Positions 13,601 through 33,700 of a stretch of DNA of 64,000 nucleotides are shown piece by piece. Position numbers and translations under genes: made by a program. Position 1 is the first letter of the stretch. Every line of letters starts with the position of its first letter. The notes below the pieces were generated by a model that was not told the origin of the DNA, searched no databases, and was given only the letters and a program-made list of their open reading frames with translations. This stretch comes from Acridotheres tristis (lineage: Eukaryota; Chordata; Aves; Passeriformes; Sturnidae), in the NCBI GenBank assembly GCA_037013685.1, contig CM072890.1, positions 1,493,335 to 1,557,334 of the forward strand, read 5' to 3'.

Positions 13601-15815
13601 TGATTTTAGGACTTTTTTTTTCTGGGAGACGTTCACTGAAATTGGAATTACTGAAACTTACACAAATGAAGATTCATGGCTTGTTTTCATTTTCCTTCCC
13701 TTTCTTTTCCCTTTCTGCTGCTTCCCAAATACTTTTTATTCTCAACAGCAGTCACAAGATGCTTTAGAACTTAGTAGCATTGAAAAGGAGTGTTTTGTGA
13801 AATGTTGCAATAGCGTGTCCCAATAAAATCCCAAAAATTGCAAGATCCCACTAGAATGCACCTGAACTACAAATCACCTGAATGCAAAATGGGACTTGCT
13901 AGAGTAAATACTGGGATAAAGTTAAAAAAGTACAAAATCAGAATCAGAGGTTTGTGTCAGACCAGTGCAATGTCAAAGAAAGAAACCTGGCACAGTTCAA
14001 AAGACCTGTACATGCAAACCTCACATCCAAAATGATGTTTGGTTCAAAATGTTGCAATGTTCAAAAAGCTAACCATGAGAATCATGCAATTAAAATATTG
14101 CTTAGGTAAAAGTCACCATAGTTAATATTTAATTTGTATAGATTGGGACAATCAGGGAATATTTCATGGGTTTTATTTTGCCACTGTGCAAATAAATGGA
14201 CTCATTTTTGAGAAATTTTGATTTGCTTTTTAAGACCCCTCCAGAGAATTAGAAACATACGTGAGAATGAGTGGTGAAACGTTAAAACCTATATTTGCTT
14301 TTTGAGTCTTTGAAGTGAAAGACAGATTCCAAATGTAGCTCATAATAAATAAAAGTAAAAATCAAGTTTCCTCTGTAATCATTTTATTGTAAACTCCGAG
14401 TTCAAATACATTCTTAGCAAAGTTTGTTGCATGTTAGTTCAATCAGAGGCAAGAATACATAGAAATAAATGTTACTTTGTCTGAAAACTTCCAAAATCTT
14501 TCTTAGTAGTTCTCATATTTTTGTCTACCATATAAGTAAGTTATATGAATAGCCTTTCAGTTTTATATAAAACCTTCACTGTTTCAGTGTTGGCAGCTGT
14601 AGGGAATCTATATTATTTGTGTGCATTCTGTGAAAAAAACTATTAGGAGCATAGTAACTGTATTCATTAAAATGTAAACTTCCAGCATAAATATTTCAGA
14701 AGTGCCAGCAATTGAGTGTTTGTTAACCATGGAATTAACCTGTCAGGATCTGCTCTGCCACAAATAAGTCTATGTCCATATAATATCTGTGCAACGTTTC
14801 CAGGACAATGAGAAAAGAGACTGAAATATTAGAACTGACACAGAATATTGCTGGCTACGGATAATATTTATACAACTTTTCCATTTGTTGATGTATGAAA
14901 AATGTTGGTAAAAGAATAGCTTCCACCCACGTTTACCACAGCTGTAATCGTTTTATTCATCTAAAAGACACCAAAAAAGCTATTTTCTGTATTTCTTATT
15001 CCTGTCTCTATTCAAGTGTTTAGATAGCTCCTTACAAACAATACAAGAGATCTGAATACTTTTGCCTTTTCCTGTGTACACTGTGTTAATTTTTTGACTT
15101 TTTTATTGGTGCAGCTTTCAGTGAGAGTTTACAGTACCTGAAGTGGTGTATATAGTTACAGTGTGCTTTCTGTTTTCCTTTTTTTTTTCCTTTCCAACGT
15201 GAGTTTGTGAAATGTAACTTTCTAAATTCGGTTCTGTGTGCTTATAACATCTGGCCAGAAAATGATATGCATAATAGGATTTAAAATAGGTGTCAGTATT
15301 ATGCCAAGCTTATATCAGAAGCTCAGTAAATTTAAGACGCCCGTACAGCAAGGGATTGTTCATAATTTTGCTGAATCTGTAAGGTTTGATATTTTTTTCC
15401 TGCTACATAGCAAGTTATTAATATCTATTAGCAGGAGTTGTATAAACCAAATTCTCATAAAAATATCAAAGAAGTCTGTGTCCCTAGGCAATGTGTTAGG
15501 CTTTTAACAGTGAGAGTATGGCTGCAGACTTTCCTGAACCATCACACTGTGCTTGCTATTACAGAGCTGTGGAATTACTCACAGATTAATGCTCTTATTG
15601 TAAAATATTAAATAGTCTGTTTTGCAGCACGGGGTTGAGATTTTGAGACTTAACTATTGATTTTAAGTGTACCCTATTTAATAGAGATTTACATATGCAC
15701 AGTCTGCAGCAATATCTGAAATTCAGGGTTCTTTTAAGGTGTCTCAGGTTGTGCAAGCCAATATATGCGCAGACCGATGTAAATTTAAATCAGTTTATTT
15801 AACGACCTTGATTAA

Positions 15816-24160
<8,345 letters not shown>

Positions 24161-24453
24161 GGAGTGTTCACAGAATTAAAGTACTCAGACTCATTTGGGT
24201 TTTTTTGGGGGGTTTTTTTGAACAAAAGTTCTTAAAGAGCCTGCATGCATGTGTGGCTCCTACAGTTACATCAGCAGAATGGTCTTAAATGTTTCTTATT
24301 GTGTGAGACAGATTGTTTCCCTAATTTTTCATGAACTTGGGTTTTTTTTTTTTTTGTTTGTTTTTGTTTTGTTTTGTTTTTTTAATTTAGATGAAGACAT
24401 AAATATCAGACATCAGGACTTGAAAACTTATATGAATCAATAGCTGTCTTACA

Positions 24454-24460
24454 AGTCTTA
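24454..24460 (+). promoter_or_regulatory. miR-499 seed match 1 (AGTCTTA)
   Basis: A 7-mer complementary to nucleotides 2-8 of miR-499-5p, about 300 nt after the SOX6 stop. It is followed by C, so it is a 7mer-m8 type site. A shorter GTCTTA match, shared with the miR-208 seed, lies just before it near 24446. SOX6 is an established miR-499/miR-208 target in muscle and heart. Use of this particular site is inferred. Confidence 0.6.
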
Positions 24461-24775
24461 CCTTTTGTCTTTTTCCGTTTGGATGCTGATAAAGGTTTAA
24501 GTTACTGTTTTAGATGGGGGTTATACATTCTCACTCAGGTATGCTGTGCCAGCCTACAGGTTGTGAATGTGTTTTTATTCTGGATTATTTTAGAAAACAA
24601 AAACTGCAGATTTCATCTTGTGAAACAGAACAAGTCCGCAAGTGTGCACACCTGTGCATCATAGCTTGTCTTTAAAAAATAGTCTCTGAATTCCATTTTT
24701 TTTTTCCATATGTATAGCTGAACTTCTGATGTGCCAAACTTTTCGTAACTTTTGAATCTTAACATTTAAACAAAA

Positions 24776-24782
24776 AGTCTTA
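24776..24782 (+). promoter_or_regulatory. miR-499 seed match 2 (AGTCTTA followed by A)
   Basis: An 8-mer type match (AGTCTTAA) in the proximal 3'UTR of SOX6. It sits 22 nt start-to-start before the next match, a spacing in the range where microRNA sites often cooperate. Confidence 0.7.
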
Positions 24783-24797
24783 AAGGAGACACTGTAA

Positions 24798-24804
24798 AGT
24801 CTTA
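24798..24804 (+). promoter_or_regulatory. miR-499 seed match 3 (AGTCTTA)
   Basis: A 7-mer match followed by G. It directly abuts the GACAATC heptamer that begins at 24805. Confidence 0.65.
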
Positions 24805-24811
24805 GACAATC
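24805..24811 (+). promoter_or_regulatory. miR-219 seed match 1 (GACAATC)
   Basis: A 7-mer complementary to nucleotides 2-8 of miR-219-5p, touching the miR-499 match at 24798-24804. SOX6 is an established miR-219 target during oligodendrocyte differentiation. The abutting arrangement means the two microRNAs could not easily occupy both sites at once (inference). Confidence 0.6.
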
Positions 24812-25086
24812 CTTTGGCATCTTAAAAAAAAAAAAAAATTATATATAAAACCTAATTTTTTTCCAGAATATGGTAAAGTACTCAGGAATCTGGAGACAGG
24901 ATATTCTTAATTAGTGAACATGGTTGCCATAGTGCATGTGCCCAATTGCTTTTGCCTCTTGATGTGCCATTAGTGTGAAATTTTAAGCACAAAAGAGCGA
25001 TCACCAGCTATGGACGGGCCTGTCTTAGCAGTGTGAGGCCACCTCTGATTACATTCTCTACCCCTTTGCTTTTAACCCTTGCATTC

Positions 25087-25093
25087 AGTCTTA
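25087..25093 (+). promoter_or_regulatory. miR-499 seed match 4 (AGTCTTA followed by A)
   Basis: An 8-mer type match (AGTCTTAA). It lies upstream of the first candidate polyadenylation signal at 25257, so it would be kept in a short 3'UTR isoform too. Confidence 0.6.
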
Positions 25094-25256
25094 ACACATT
25101 TTCTCTTAAATAATTTATTCATTCCAGAATGTCAAGGGTCCAAATACTTAATATTTATTTTTAAAAGTACAGTTGGTGGCATTACACTCACAATTCCTTA
25201 TTGATATTTTAAAGAGCCTCTTCTTTCCCCTTCCCTAAATCACACAGGTATATGAA

Positions 25257-25262
25257 AATAAA
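25257..25262 (+). terminator. Candidate proximal polyadenylation signal AATAAA
   Basis: A canonical AATAAA hexamer about 1.1 kb after the SOX6 stop. A second AATAAA follows at 25375-25380 and a third at 26407-26412. Any could give a shorter 3'UTR; the sequence alone cannot show use. Confidence 0.35.
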
Positions 25263-25374
25263 AGTGCACCTGCTACTAAAACGAACATGACCTTTATGAA
25301 TGAGAAATTCACTTGTTCCTCTAACACTGTATGTTCAAGGAGCACTTGGAAACACTCTGCTATATGTATTGCAA

Positions 25375-25380
25375 AATAAA
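25375..25380 (+). terminator. Candidate proximal polyadenylation signal AATAAA
   Basis: A canonical hexamer followed by GTGAGTAC and a TATGTAC-rich stretch, so a modest GT/T-rich downstream element is present. It is a possible alternative 3' end for SOX6. Confidence 0.35.
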
Positions 25381-26332
25381 GTGAGTACTTTTATATGTAC
25401 ATAGAGTACAAATACCCCTTAAAAGGTGTTTATAGCTAGAAACCTCTGCACTCAGACAGCAAGGGCAGATGTGAAATCCAAACTGCTTTTACAGTCCACC
25501 ATGCTGAATTTTTAGGGCCTGAGGAATCTGTGGCAAGTCAAGGCTCTGTGCATCACGTTCCTATTGCCACCTGAAGGAACTGTGCTACCTTAAGTATTTA
25601 TGCAGTGATTTATCAGTGAGACTCCAAGTGGGGGAGGGAAGGCCACTCAAATATCTCATGGCAAAGGTGGGAAAATGGGTCGTCAAAATGATTTATTGTC
25701 CATTAGTCATGTGGGAATGTGACTTGTCAAGCGAATTTGGGATCTTTGGATGTAAGGTGCTAAAGAAACTAAAATTTCTGTTTGTATTCTAGAAAAAAAT
25801 ACCATTGCTGGAGATAATTCTGGGAAATATGCAAGAGAGGCATTCAAAGATTGTGAATCTATTAGATGTTAAAGACAGAGGAGAAACTGCCTTTATTTTT
25901 CCCCCTCGTGCTCCACTCCTGTTCACAAATAGATCACTGCATACATATCCAGTTCCAATGGGCCTGATGAATAACTGTGCTGGAGCTCCTCAACTCAGAT
26001 TTTATTTGGAATTGGCAGTGCTCAGCACACTGGTGACAAATTCAGGCTTGGGCTCAGAGGTGCCAGTGGGCCCCTGGAGCATCTTCCCTGGAAGTCTGGG
26101 AGCATCTTCTCAGAGAGCTGCCCAGGTTTTCTTGGGACAGCAGGAGTGCCAGCCTGGCTGTGCACCCCACTGCCACCTGCCCTGCCAGGAAAAAAAACCA
26201 TTTCTGCCCCTCTAGGAACCGAGTGTGACCCCCTGAGACAAAGAAGATTGTTCAATTTACAGGACAATTTATAAAGATAATGGCATAGAAACACAATGGT
26301 CAGATTTCTCTGACCATTTTGTAATCTGGAAC

Positions 26333-26936
26333 AAAAAAAAAAAAAAAAAAAAAAGTTCTATTTTTAATATTTATTTAATTGTGTTCTGAGTCCATGTCTA
26401 ATAAGCAATAAACTGGTCTAGCCAAGTCTTTAAAGGCATATGCTGTGTCATTAGCTGGTGAGCGTCCTCTTTAAGCTGGCTAAGGTACTGATAGAAAGTG
26501 GTTTTTGTTCTTAAAATAGCTTGGGAATTTGAACTGGTTTTAATACATTCAGCTCAGATTGGGGGGAGGATATCATTATTTCCTAAAAAAAAAAAAAAAA
26601 AAAAAAAAAGACTATTTATTAATGTCTTACATAATTCTCCAGTTAGAAGTATCTCTCCCTCCCCCCACATCACTTTCTTTCACTTTTGCTCTCTTTTTTT
26701 CCTGGTTTTGTTGCATAGGTAGAATGCTGTATTGCTAGCATTGTATTTTATGTAATTTTTTTTTTTTTTTGCACAAAGGCAAACATTTAGATTAGTTGGT
26801 TAATTTTTTTTTTTTTTTTTTTAAATTTTATGACCATGCCAAAATAATATTCTGCAGGCTTGTGGAGAACAAAGGACTGTTCTTTAGGACTGAAACTTGA
26901 TTTTGCTTGTAGTACAAAAAAAAAAAAAAAAAAAAA
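26333..26936. repeat. Cluster of long A and T homopolymers in SOX6 3'UTR
   Basis: Runs of about 20 or more identical bases are packed into 600 bp: A at 26333-26354, A at 26585-26609 and A at about 26916-26936, with T tracts near 26757-26770 and 26804-26821. These are simple repeats. In oligo-dT cDNA data the A runs could act as internal priming sites and mimic transcript ends. Confidence 0.9.
26407..26412 (+). terminator. Candidate proximal polyadenylation signal AATAAA
   Basis: A canonical hexamer (GCAATAAACTGG) about 2.2 kb after the stop. The downstream sequence is only weakly GT-rich. Confidence 0.3.
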
Positions 26937-27376
26937 CACACACACTCACAGATGTTGTTTCGTAAGTGTTATAAGCACTGGATATAAATGGTATTTTTTA
27001 TCACTTCTGACTAATGTGAAACTGTTGTACGAAAACTACATGAACAAAAGTCATCTGTTTCGACTCGTGTGGGCCTGCCTCACAGTTGCCGGATTTGAGT
27101 CATTTTTATGTCTTGTTATTTCATTTATTTATGCAAAATACATGTATGTATGAACACTTTGTTTTAGCTCCAGCCCTGCCTCAATGCTGATGCTCTGTAT
27201 GTTAAAGCCACATTCGTGAAAATGACTGGCTGTTCAGGAATCACCAGCTGGTAAAAATTGCATTTACTGGCTGGGGGAGTGGGAGGAACCTATTTGAATC
27301 TGAATTGTGCCTATGAGCGTGTTATTCTATTTATTAGCCGACATTGGCTCTAAAATGTCAGTAGAAATCAAGGAAG

Positions 27377-27383
27377 GACAATC
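27377..27383 (+). promoter_or_regulatory. miR-219 seed match 2 (GACAATC followed by A)
   Basis: An 8-mer type match (GACAATCA) in the mid 3'UTR. It lies inside a complex, conserved-looking stretch (about 27240-27430) and would be present only in the long 3'UTR isoform. Confidence 0.6.
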
Positions 27384-27492
27384 ATAAGGATGAAACCCGA
27401 CATTTTTACTTTTTAGTAATCGGAGCTCAAAACAAAGTTTTTTGATGAATTTACCATCTCATTTTAGATTTTTTTTTTTTTTTTTTAAATTG

Positions 27493-27500
27493 TGTAAATA
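27493..27500 (+). promoter_or_regulatory. Pumilio-type element TGTAAATA
   Basis: An exact match to the Pumilio consensus TGTANATA in the SOX6 3'UTR. A second exact copy lies at 30088-30095. Both are plausible mRNA stability sites, but the motif is short and either could be chance. Confidence 0.4.
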
Positions 27501-28260
27501 TAACATAGGAAATAGAATTTTATTTTTTGTTCATGGATACTTAGTGAAGTATAAGTTATGTATTTACTTTTGTTCTATATCAGTGTATGTTGGTCCATAT
27601 TAAATGCTGACAAGTCACTGTACCTCATGTAGATGCTGAATTGACACCCGCAGTGTGAGCGCAGTATTGTGGACCTGTAGCTGGGACAGCAAGATGCCTC
27701 ACTTGTGCTCCCACAAACAGGGAACACTTTCTTCTTTTTTAGAAAGTTGATGCATGAAACGTGCCAAAGTTTGGCTACATTTGATGGGAAACACAGTCTT
27801 CTGAATCCAAGTAAAACCAATGAGATATTTTACTTAACAAGAATGGCATTTGGAAGTCAAAAGTATATCCCTGAAAGATTAAAATGACTGAAACGGCCCT
27901 TGCAACGTAGGCAAGACTCATTAATATCGATCCTTTATGTTGTATGTTCATTTAATCACGTTATTGTTGTATTAGGCTCTAATTCCAGAGAAATTGTTCA
28001 CACAGTACACGAAGAGGATTCATGGAATTGCTTCTTAAGCTTTGTGTTTGAGGCCCCTTAGAAACTGACTGGAAAAATAACTCCACTCAGGAGCACTAAT
28101 ATAGTAATACTATTTTCTCTGTGAACAGTTTATTTAATTAACAGATACAATATATTTTCTTTTGGAAAATTATTAAATACTTATATTCAAGAGAAGAAGG
28201 CTCCCCAAACAGTCTGATACCAGCCAGAATAGTTCACTTCTTATTTTATACGAATGGAAG

Positions 28261-28890
28261 CTAAAGGTCCCAATGGAAACCATACTGCTTTCCAGGGTTG
28301 ACATGCAGAAAGGAGTCTGGAGAACTGGCCAGATTCTGGTCTGCCTGTGTGTTTGGGCACCACCATTTGGCTTGTGAAATCACCTGCTGAGCATTCCCAG
28401 GATCCTGAGGAGCTCCTAAATCAGTGTGCAGCGAGAGGCAGGGGGAGGGAAAAGATGGGATGGCTCTGGGATGGACACGCAAACCCAACAGCAGCATCAG
28501 TCCCAATAAATGCACCAGCCCGTGCAAAGTGTGCAGCAGCCAGCTGTGGGCAGCTCCTGCCCTGGATAAACACAACACAACCCCCTCCTCCCAGTGCCAT
28601 CTGATCCCCTGGCTGCCTCTCTGCATTTTGTTTTTTTTTATTTTGTTTTGTTTTTCGGCCACATCGAAGGCATGGCATCGCCAAATCATCTCCCAGCAAA
28701 AAAATTCTGCAAAATCCAGACCCCATCCTCCCCCAGGATAACACTCACCTCCCTGTTCAACAGGAAGCATGTCAGAGCTTCCACAGGACCAGGGCTGGTG
28801 TGGAGTGGGGTGAGCTTTGCTGAGCCAGGGTCACAGTGAGAACAACTGCACTGGAGATGCAGCCAGCAGGATGCATGATAGAGTTCTTCA
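28261..28890. other. GC-richer block inside the SOX6 3'UTR
   Basis: This stretch of about 630 bp is clearly richer in G and C than the UTR on either side. It has overlapping open frames on both strands that match no protein I recognise. It is interrupted by a T-rich run with TTTTG units near 28628-28654. No CR1 or LTR hallmark was recognised. It could be a lineage-specific insertion into the UTR, or evidence that the main transcript ends before it. Confidence 0.5.
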
Positions 28891-30087
28891 CGTTTTTATG
28901 AGAAGTTAATGAGTGGGCTTGGACCCCTTGGTGTTTTGCATGCTTTTTTAAGATTCGAGTTGGCACTTAAGCATGTTCTTTTAAAAGAATGATATTATAT
29001 GACCTCATTTGATAATTTACAAAACACCTTTTCCTTTAAAAAAAACTTCTCCTAAACTTTTTTTTTCTTTTTTTTTTGGTACAACCCATTAAAATCTGTG
29101 ATTTTACTCAGATCAAGCTACATTTTTGATATATAGCAATGCCCTGCTACAGAAGGAAAAGACAATGTATATGCAAAACCATTTCATTTTAATCCCACGC
29201 CCTTTTTTAACTACCAGAATTGTTGGAGATGGTGACAAAGAAGTATTCTGAGATTTCACGTGCTGGGTAAAAAGGGGTAGGGTGGGGTGAACTGGGCTAA
29301 AGGAAAACTTATCAAATTGGTATTTATGGCAATATGAAAGCTATAAAGCAACTTAGTGACATGGCTTGCTTTGTAATTTCCGCTTTCTAAAAACCACAAG
29401 TGAGGTCCTTGGTGCTCTTGGAGTATGGGGAATGTGCAAATATTTAACTGTTTGTATGCTGCACATTGCAGACCTGCTAGTGTGCATTCTCCGTTTGTCT
29501 TCCTTTGTCATTTGTGTTTTGCTTTCCAGAAAGCAATGTTGTTGTTTTTTTTTTTCTTGTACCTTTCTTCAGCTTGTAGCAAACTAGAATGCTTAGCATT
29601 TATGTTCATTCATTATTGTATTTCCCATGTAAAATTTTTTTTATTACATTAAGACAAGCTTATAAGTTGTTACTACATAACTTATCTTACTGTAACTCTT
29701 ATTTCCTGACATTGTAATTTGTTTGTGATGTATATTGTGAGATTGTACTCTATGTTAATTTAATCAGCACAATTCACTGACATGCTGGACTGACATGCTA
29801 GCTGCTGTTTCAAATTGTAAAGTTTGTGTAGAGCTGTTGGGACAACTGAGACTCTCTTGTCAAGGTACTATGCTTTGATTCCTATAGCAACACCCTGGGT
29901 GCAGCTCTTACTGGCGAGGGCTGCTTGTTTAACAGCCACTGGCTACTTCATGGGCAGGTTTTCTTTGTAGAAATTCTATATACAGTGCAGGTACCTACCT
30001 GGGCCCATGGCCGGTAATTATTTGGGCGTTTAGAGGAAAAAAAACTAGTGTCTATTGCTGCTTTGAATATGTTTTAAAGTCTGAAAA

Positions 30088-30095
30088 TGTAAATA
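30088..30095 (+). promoter_or_regulatory. Pumilio-type element TGTAAATA
   Basis: The second TGTAAATA copy, in the distal SOX6 3'UTR and so present only in the long isoform. It lies in sequence that looks conserved (about 29680-30170). Confidence 0.4.
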
Positions 30096-30496
30096 GTTTA
30101 TCAAAAAAAAAAAAATCTTGTACAGTCCAGTGTAAAGTTTTTAAATGAACTTAAAGGTTGCCATCACATCTCACACTCTCCTCTTGATACAGTAAAAAGA
30201 AAAAAAAAAAAGAAAGAAAAAAGTTTGCTAAGGATATTGATTTAAGAAAAAAATCTGTTCTCAGATTAAAAAAGAGAATAGTTATTCTTAGCTCTGCTTC
30301 ATTGCATAAACAGACTTCTTGGATTTTGTTGTGCAGTATTGACGTGAGGTAAATTAAATATTAAATAATCTTTCAGTGGTACTTTTAAGAGTCTTCTCCT
30401 CCTCTGCCTCAGTTATTGATGGAAAAGACAAAATTGAAAGACCCTGTCCATATACAGTATGTTCTGGTGTACGTTGGCACCTTACCTACATGTTTC

Positions 30497-30520
30497 GGGT
30501 GGGAGGGATTTTTAAATTTT

Positions 30521-30558
<38 letters not shown>

Positions 30559-30562
30559 TTTT
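30497..30562. repeat. T-rich pyrimidine tract
   Basis: A stretch of about 65 bp made almost only of T with occasional C and A, about 200 bp before the distal polyadenylation signal of SOX6. The longest uninterrupted run of T is at about 30541-30562. Confidence 0.9.
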
Positions 30563-30756
30563 GCACAAGGTGCTTTCCTGATATGTTAAACATGTCATCC
30601 TTGGGTGATACAGTATATGCCATGATAGGGGTTTAGACCCCTCAGGGGAGTGTCTATAAGACTGCCTATTTATGCTCATTTACCTCAAGACTGTCCTCTC
30701 TACCCTTAATCTATTCACCATCACTCCATCTTTTGTACTGCTGTTGACACTTACAA

Positions 30757-30762
30757 ATTAAA
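30757..30762 (+). terminator. SOX6: Distal polyadenylation signal ATTAAA of SOX6
   Basis: ATTAAA, the commonest variant signal, is followed by a T-rich stretch and then a GT-rich element (GCGTGTGTG at about 30785-30793). Cleavage is expected near 30775-30780. The sequence before it has UTR character, and beyond it the character changes to ordinary intergenic DNA. This is the best candidate for the end of the long SOX6 mRNA. Confidence 0.65.
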
Positions 30763-30778
30763 GATAAATTTTGTTTTA

Positions 30779-33700
30779 TGAGATGCGTGTGTGACTTCTT
30801 CTGTGCACCCTTTATTCCTTTGAATTTAGTATTAAAGACTGACCATGATGGGAAAATGCAACTAGGTCTGTTCAGCTGGCCTCCTGTAAATTTGGTGACT
30901 GAACTTTGCTGCTCTTATGTTTAGCCCATGCCTTTCCAGTCTGCAAAGGCATTTATCAGCCTCTGAAACCCATAAACACCATATGCTGTAAAAGACATGC
31001 ATGATAACCAACCTAATTTGACAATACACACTGAATACTGTCAATTTTGTGTGCAGGAAGTGCTGTTGGCAGCACCATGATCTCAGAAGGATTTTTAGTG
31101 AGTAGAAACGAGACAAACCAGTTCTCATGTCTCTTCTTTCTTTGCCTTCCCCTTTTCTGCTGCACATAACTTTAAACAAACTAACCAAATTTAAACAGCA
31201 ACAAGCCTATCTATAGTTGCCATATTGCCATGTCTGTAAACTGCTGCCATTGGTGTCTTGTGATTGGTTTCTGACTTAGCAATTAGTCATGGCCCTCACA
31301 GGAAAATAATAAATTATATTGAAGCGTGCTGGACTGAAGCAGGAATGTAACAGAGCCTTTTGGTTGCACAATACATCAGATTGCAGTCAAGTTTCAGTTG
31401 GTGCACAAAGCACCCTGAAACACCCAAGTGGGACAGAATCCTTTCTTCATCATACATGAACTTCCTAAAAATGACATTCTGCACTGTGAATCTGTGTGGT
31501 GGAACACTTCAAAGTCAACAGTGGATGGTAATGTGGAGTCTGACCAACACGTTGTAGCAGATAAAAACATAAATATTGATTTGTGCAACTTAGTCCTATT
31601 TATTTCCTCTGTTCCCCACACATGTCTGTTTCCCTGTGGTTTTTCTCCTTTTTCTTACTGGAATCTGGACCTTGAACACACTGATGTTGACAGCTGGGTT
31701 GTTACACAAGGACAATGAAAAGCAAAGTGAGCAATGAAAATCTTCCTGCAGCAGTAGGACACAAACTGTTCATATGACATCTCTAGGTGCCAGTCCAAAA
31801 AAAAACCAAAAAACAATGCACTAATTGCCACACGGGGCTGTGTCCACACGTACAGCAATCTTCTGGGCGAGGTGGAGTGTTGGGGGCTAGCCCATAACAG
31901 CAAGAGCAGCACATTTGCTTTTCCTGGTGCAGTGGAGAGCAGCACCTCACTGCCCTCGCTGTGCTGGTCTGCTCACCCCAAATGCTCATCTTAGCCTTCA
32001 GAAACTTGGCTTGCAACACAACGTGTGCACCAGGTCACCACAAGGGAGAGGCAGCACTGAGCTGGATGAGTAATAAATGAGCTCCTCAATTACCGTGGTT
32101 ATTCCAATCATCACAGGAGGGCTCTGCTGCACTGGAAGCACCAAACGAGTGACAGAGCACAACGAATGTGAGAGCTGGAGGTGGCCCTGCTGCTCTGCTC
32201 CATTCTCCTGCTCCCAGATGTTCCTTCCTGCTTGAGCACAAGCTCTGCTCACCAGCTGCAGGTCCCTTGGGAGCCCTCAGGACTGCTCAGTTTGGGGTTT
32301 TCAGGATTCCAAGGTGCAGCACGAGTCTGTCTTCCCACTGGGATTTTCCTGTGGCTGCTGCCACAGTAGCCCAACAGCAGCAGCTCGTATGGATTGGGAG
32401 GAGGGGGGAAAAAGTTGCAGCTGATTTATATCTTTAATATGTGGTTTATAATAGAAAATATGAGCTCCAGGTTGTGTCTCTGAGCAGTTAATGACCAGCT
32501 GGGTTAAGGGCCCTTCAAATTCTGCCATCGGTCACTGACTGCCAGGAAGTGTCCTTCCTGCCATCTATTATTCCTTAATTGTATCAAGACCCACTAGAGC
32601 AGAGGACTGTTAAATCTGTGGATTAATTGGAATCTGACCCTCAGCAAGTCCTAATAATATCAAGGCCATTGCAGGTTAGCATTGGGCTCCTTGACATGAC
32701 AGTCCATAACAAACTTCTCCAGGGCTGTTCTGCTTTGTGTTAATGCCTGCTGGATGACTGACACTGCAAACCATAATTGCCCTGTAGAAATCACTGTGGT
32801 CACTGGTATTAAGAGCTACTTAGGGACAATTTAATTTACTTTGACACCACAAAGTTTAAAAGCTTCTCTGCTTGTATTAAAACCTCTTGGACTTTTGGTT
32901 GGTCTTGTATTTCATCAGCAAAGGATCACTGGGTAGGAAAAAAGGTTATTATTAGAGCTTTAAAAAATGCTCCTCAAATAATGAAATTACAAAAGAAAAG
33001 CATATTGATTATTTAGGTCTTTTTCTGCCACTCTTCTGGACTATCAAGATGTGTGAAGAAACCAGGCAGGCACTTTAATTTAAGTTTCAAAAATGAGATG
33101 TGAACTCAAAACTTGCCAACACTAAGAGTAAAACCCCCTGACTCTGGCATGGCTTCCACAACTTCCAGCTTTAATTTTATGAGTGAGGTACCTCACGCTT
33201 CAGATGCATGAGCAAGCTTTCTTTTAAGTCAGACCACAAGGATTGCATTTCAAAACCAGAAAATAGATATATTCTGTTATGATCCAAAGCCCAGCAGCAG
33301 AACCCTAGCCTGCAAGACACTACAATCACCAAGTGGAAAGAAATCTCTGTCACTAAGCCCCCATAATGGGTAATGGGTAATAATTTCTTTCTAGCTACTG
33401 TATGTTCACAACTAATTAATCACAAATAGGTCACAAAATTGAAAACACAGTGACTGTTTTACTGGATTAGACTCCTGGTTGTCCTGGCCCAGTAGGTTTT
33501 TGCTCAACAGTTGCAACAGGAGATAACAGCTAATGAGAACATCTGAGCCTGGCCAACATCTGCATCTCGTTCTCATGTTCCTCAGCACTTACAGTGATTG
33601 TGCTGGGTTATTAATGAGAACAGCCCTTTCCTAGTCAGGAGCACAGGCTGGTGTTTTGGTGGATGAAATGACTGAGGAGTTTTGCAACAGATCTATTTAT

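Larger units (their letters stand above)
24161..30778 (+). other. SOX6: SOX6 3' untranslated region (about 6.6 kb)
   Basis: A long AT-rich sequence after the stop carries several polyadenylation hexamers and many homopolymer runs. I place the distal end at the ATTAAA of 30757-30762, which has a GT-rich element about 25 bp downstream. A long 3'UTR with microRNA sites is the norm for SOX6 in vertebrates. A GC-richer block at about 28261-28890 stands out and may be a lineage-specific insertion. Transcript data would settle the end, and shorter isoforms ending near 25.3-26.4 kb are possible. Confidence 0.75.

Noticed and set aside
28261..28770. 169-codon minus-strand frame in the SOX6 3'UTR
   Set aside because: GC-rich shadow frame with overlapping frames on the other strand and no recognisable domain.
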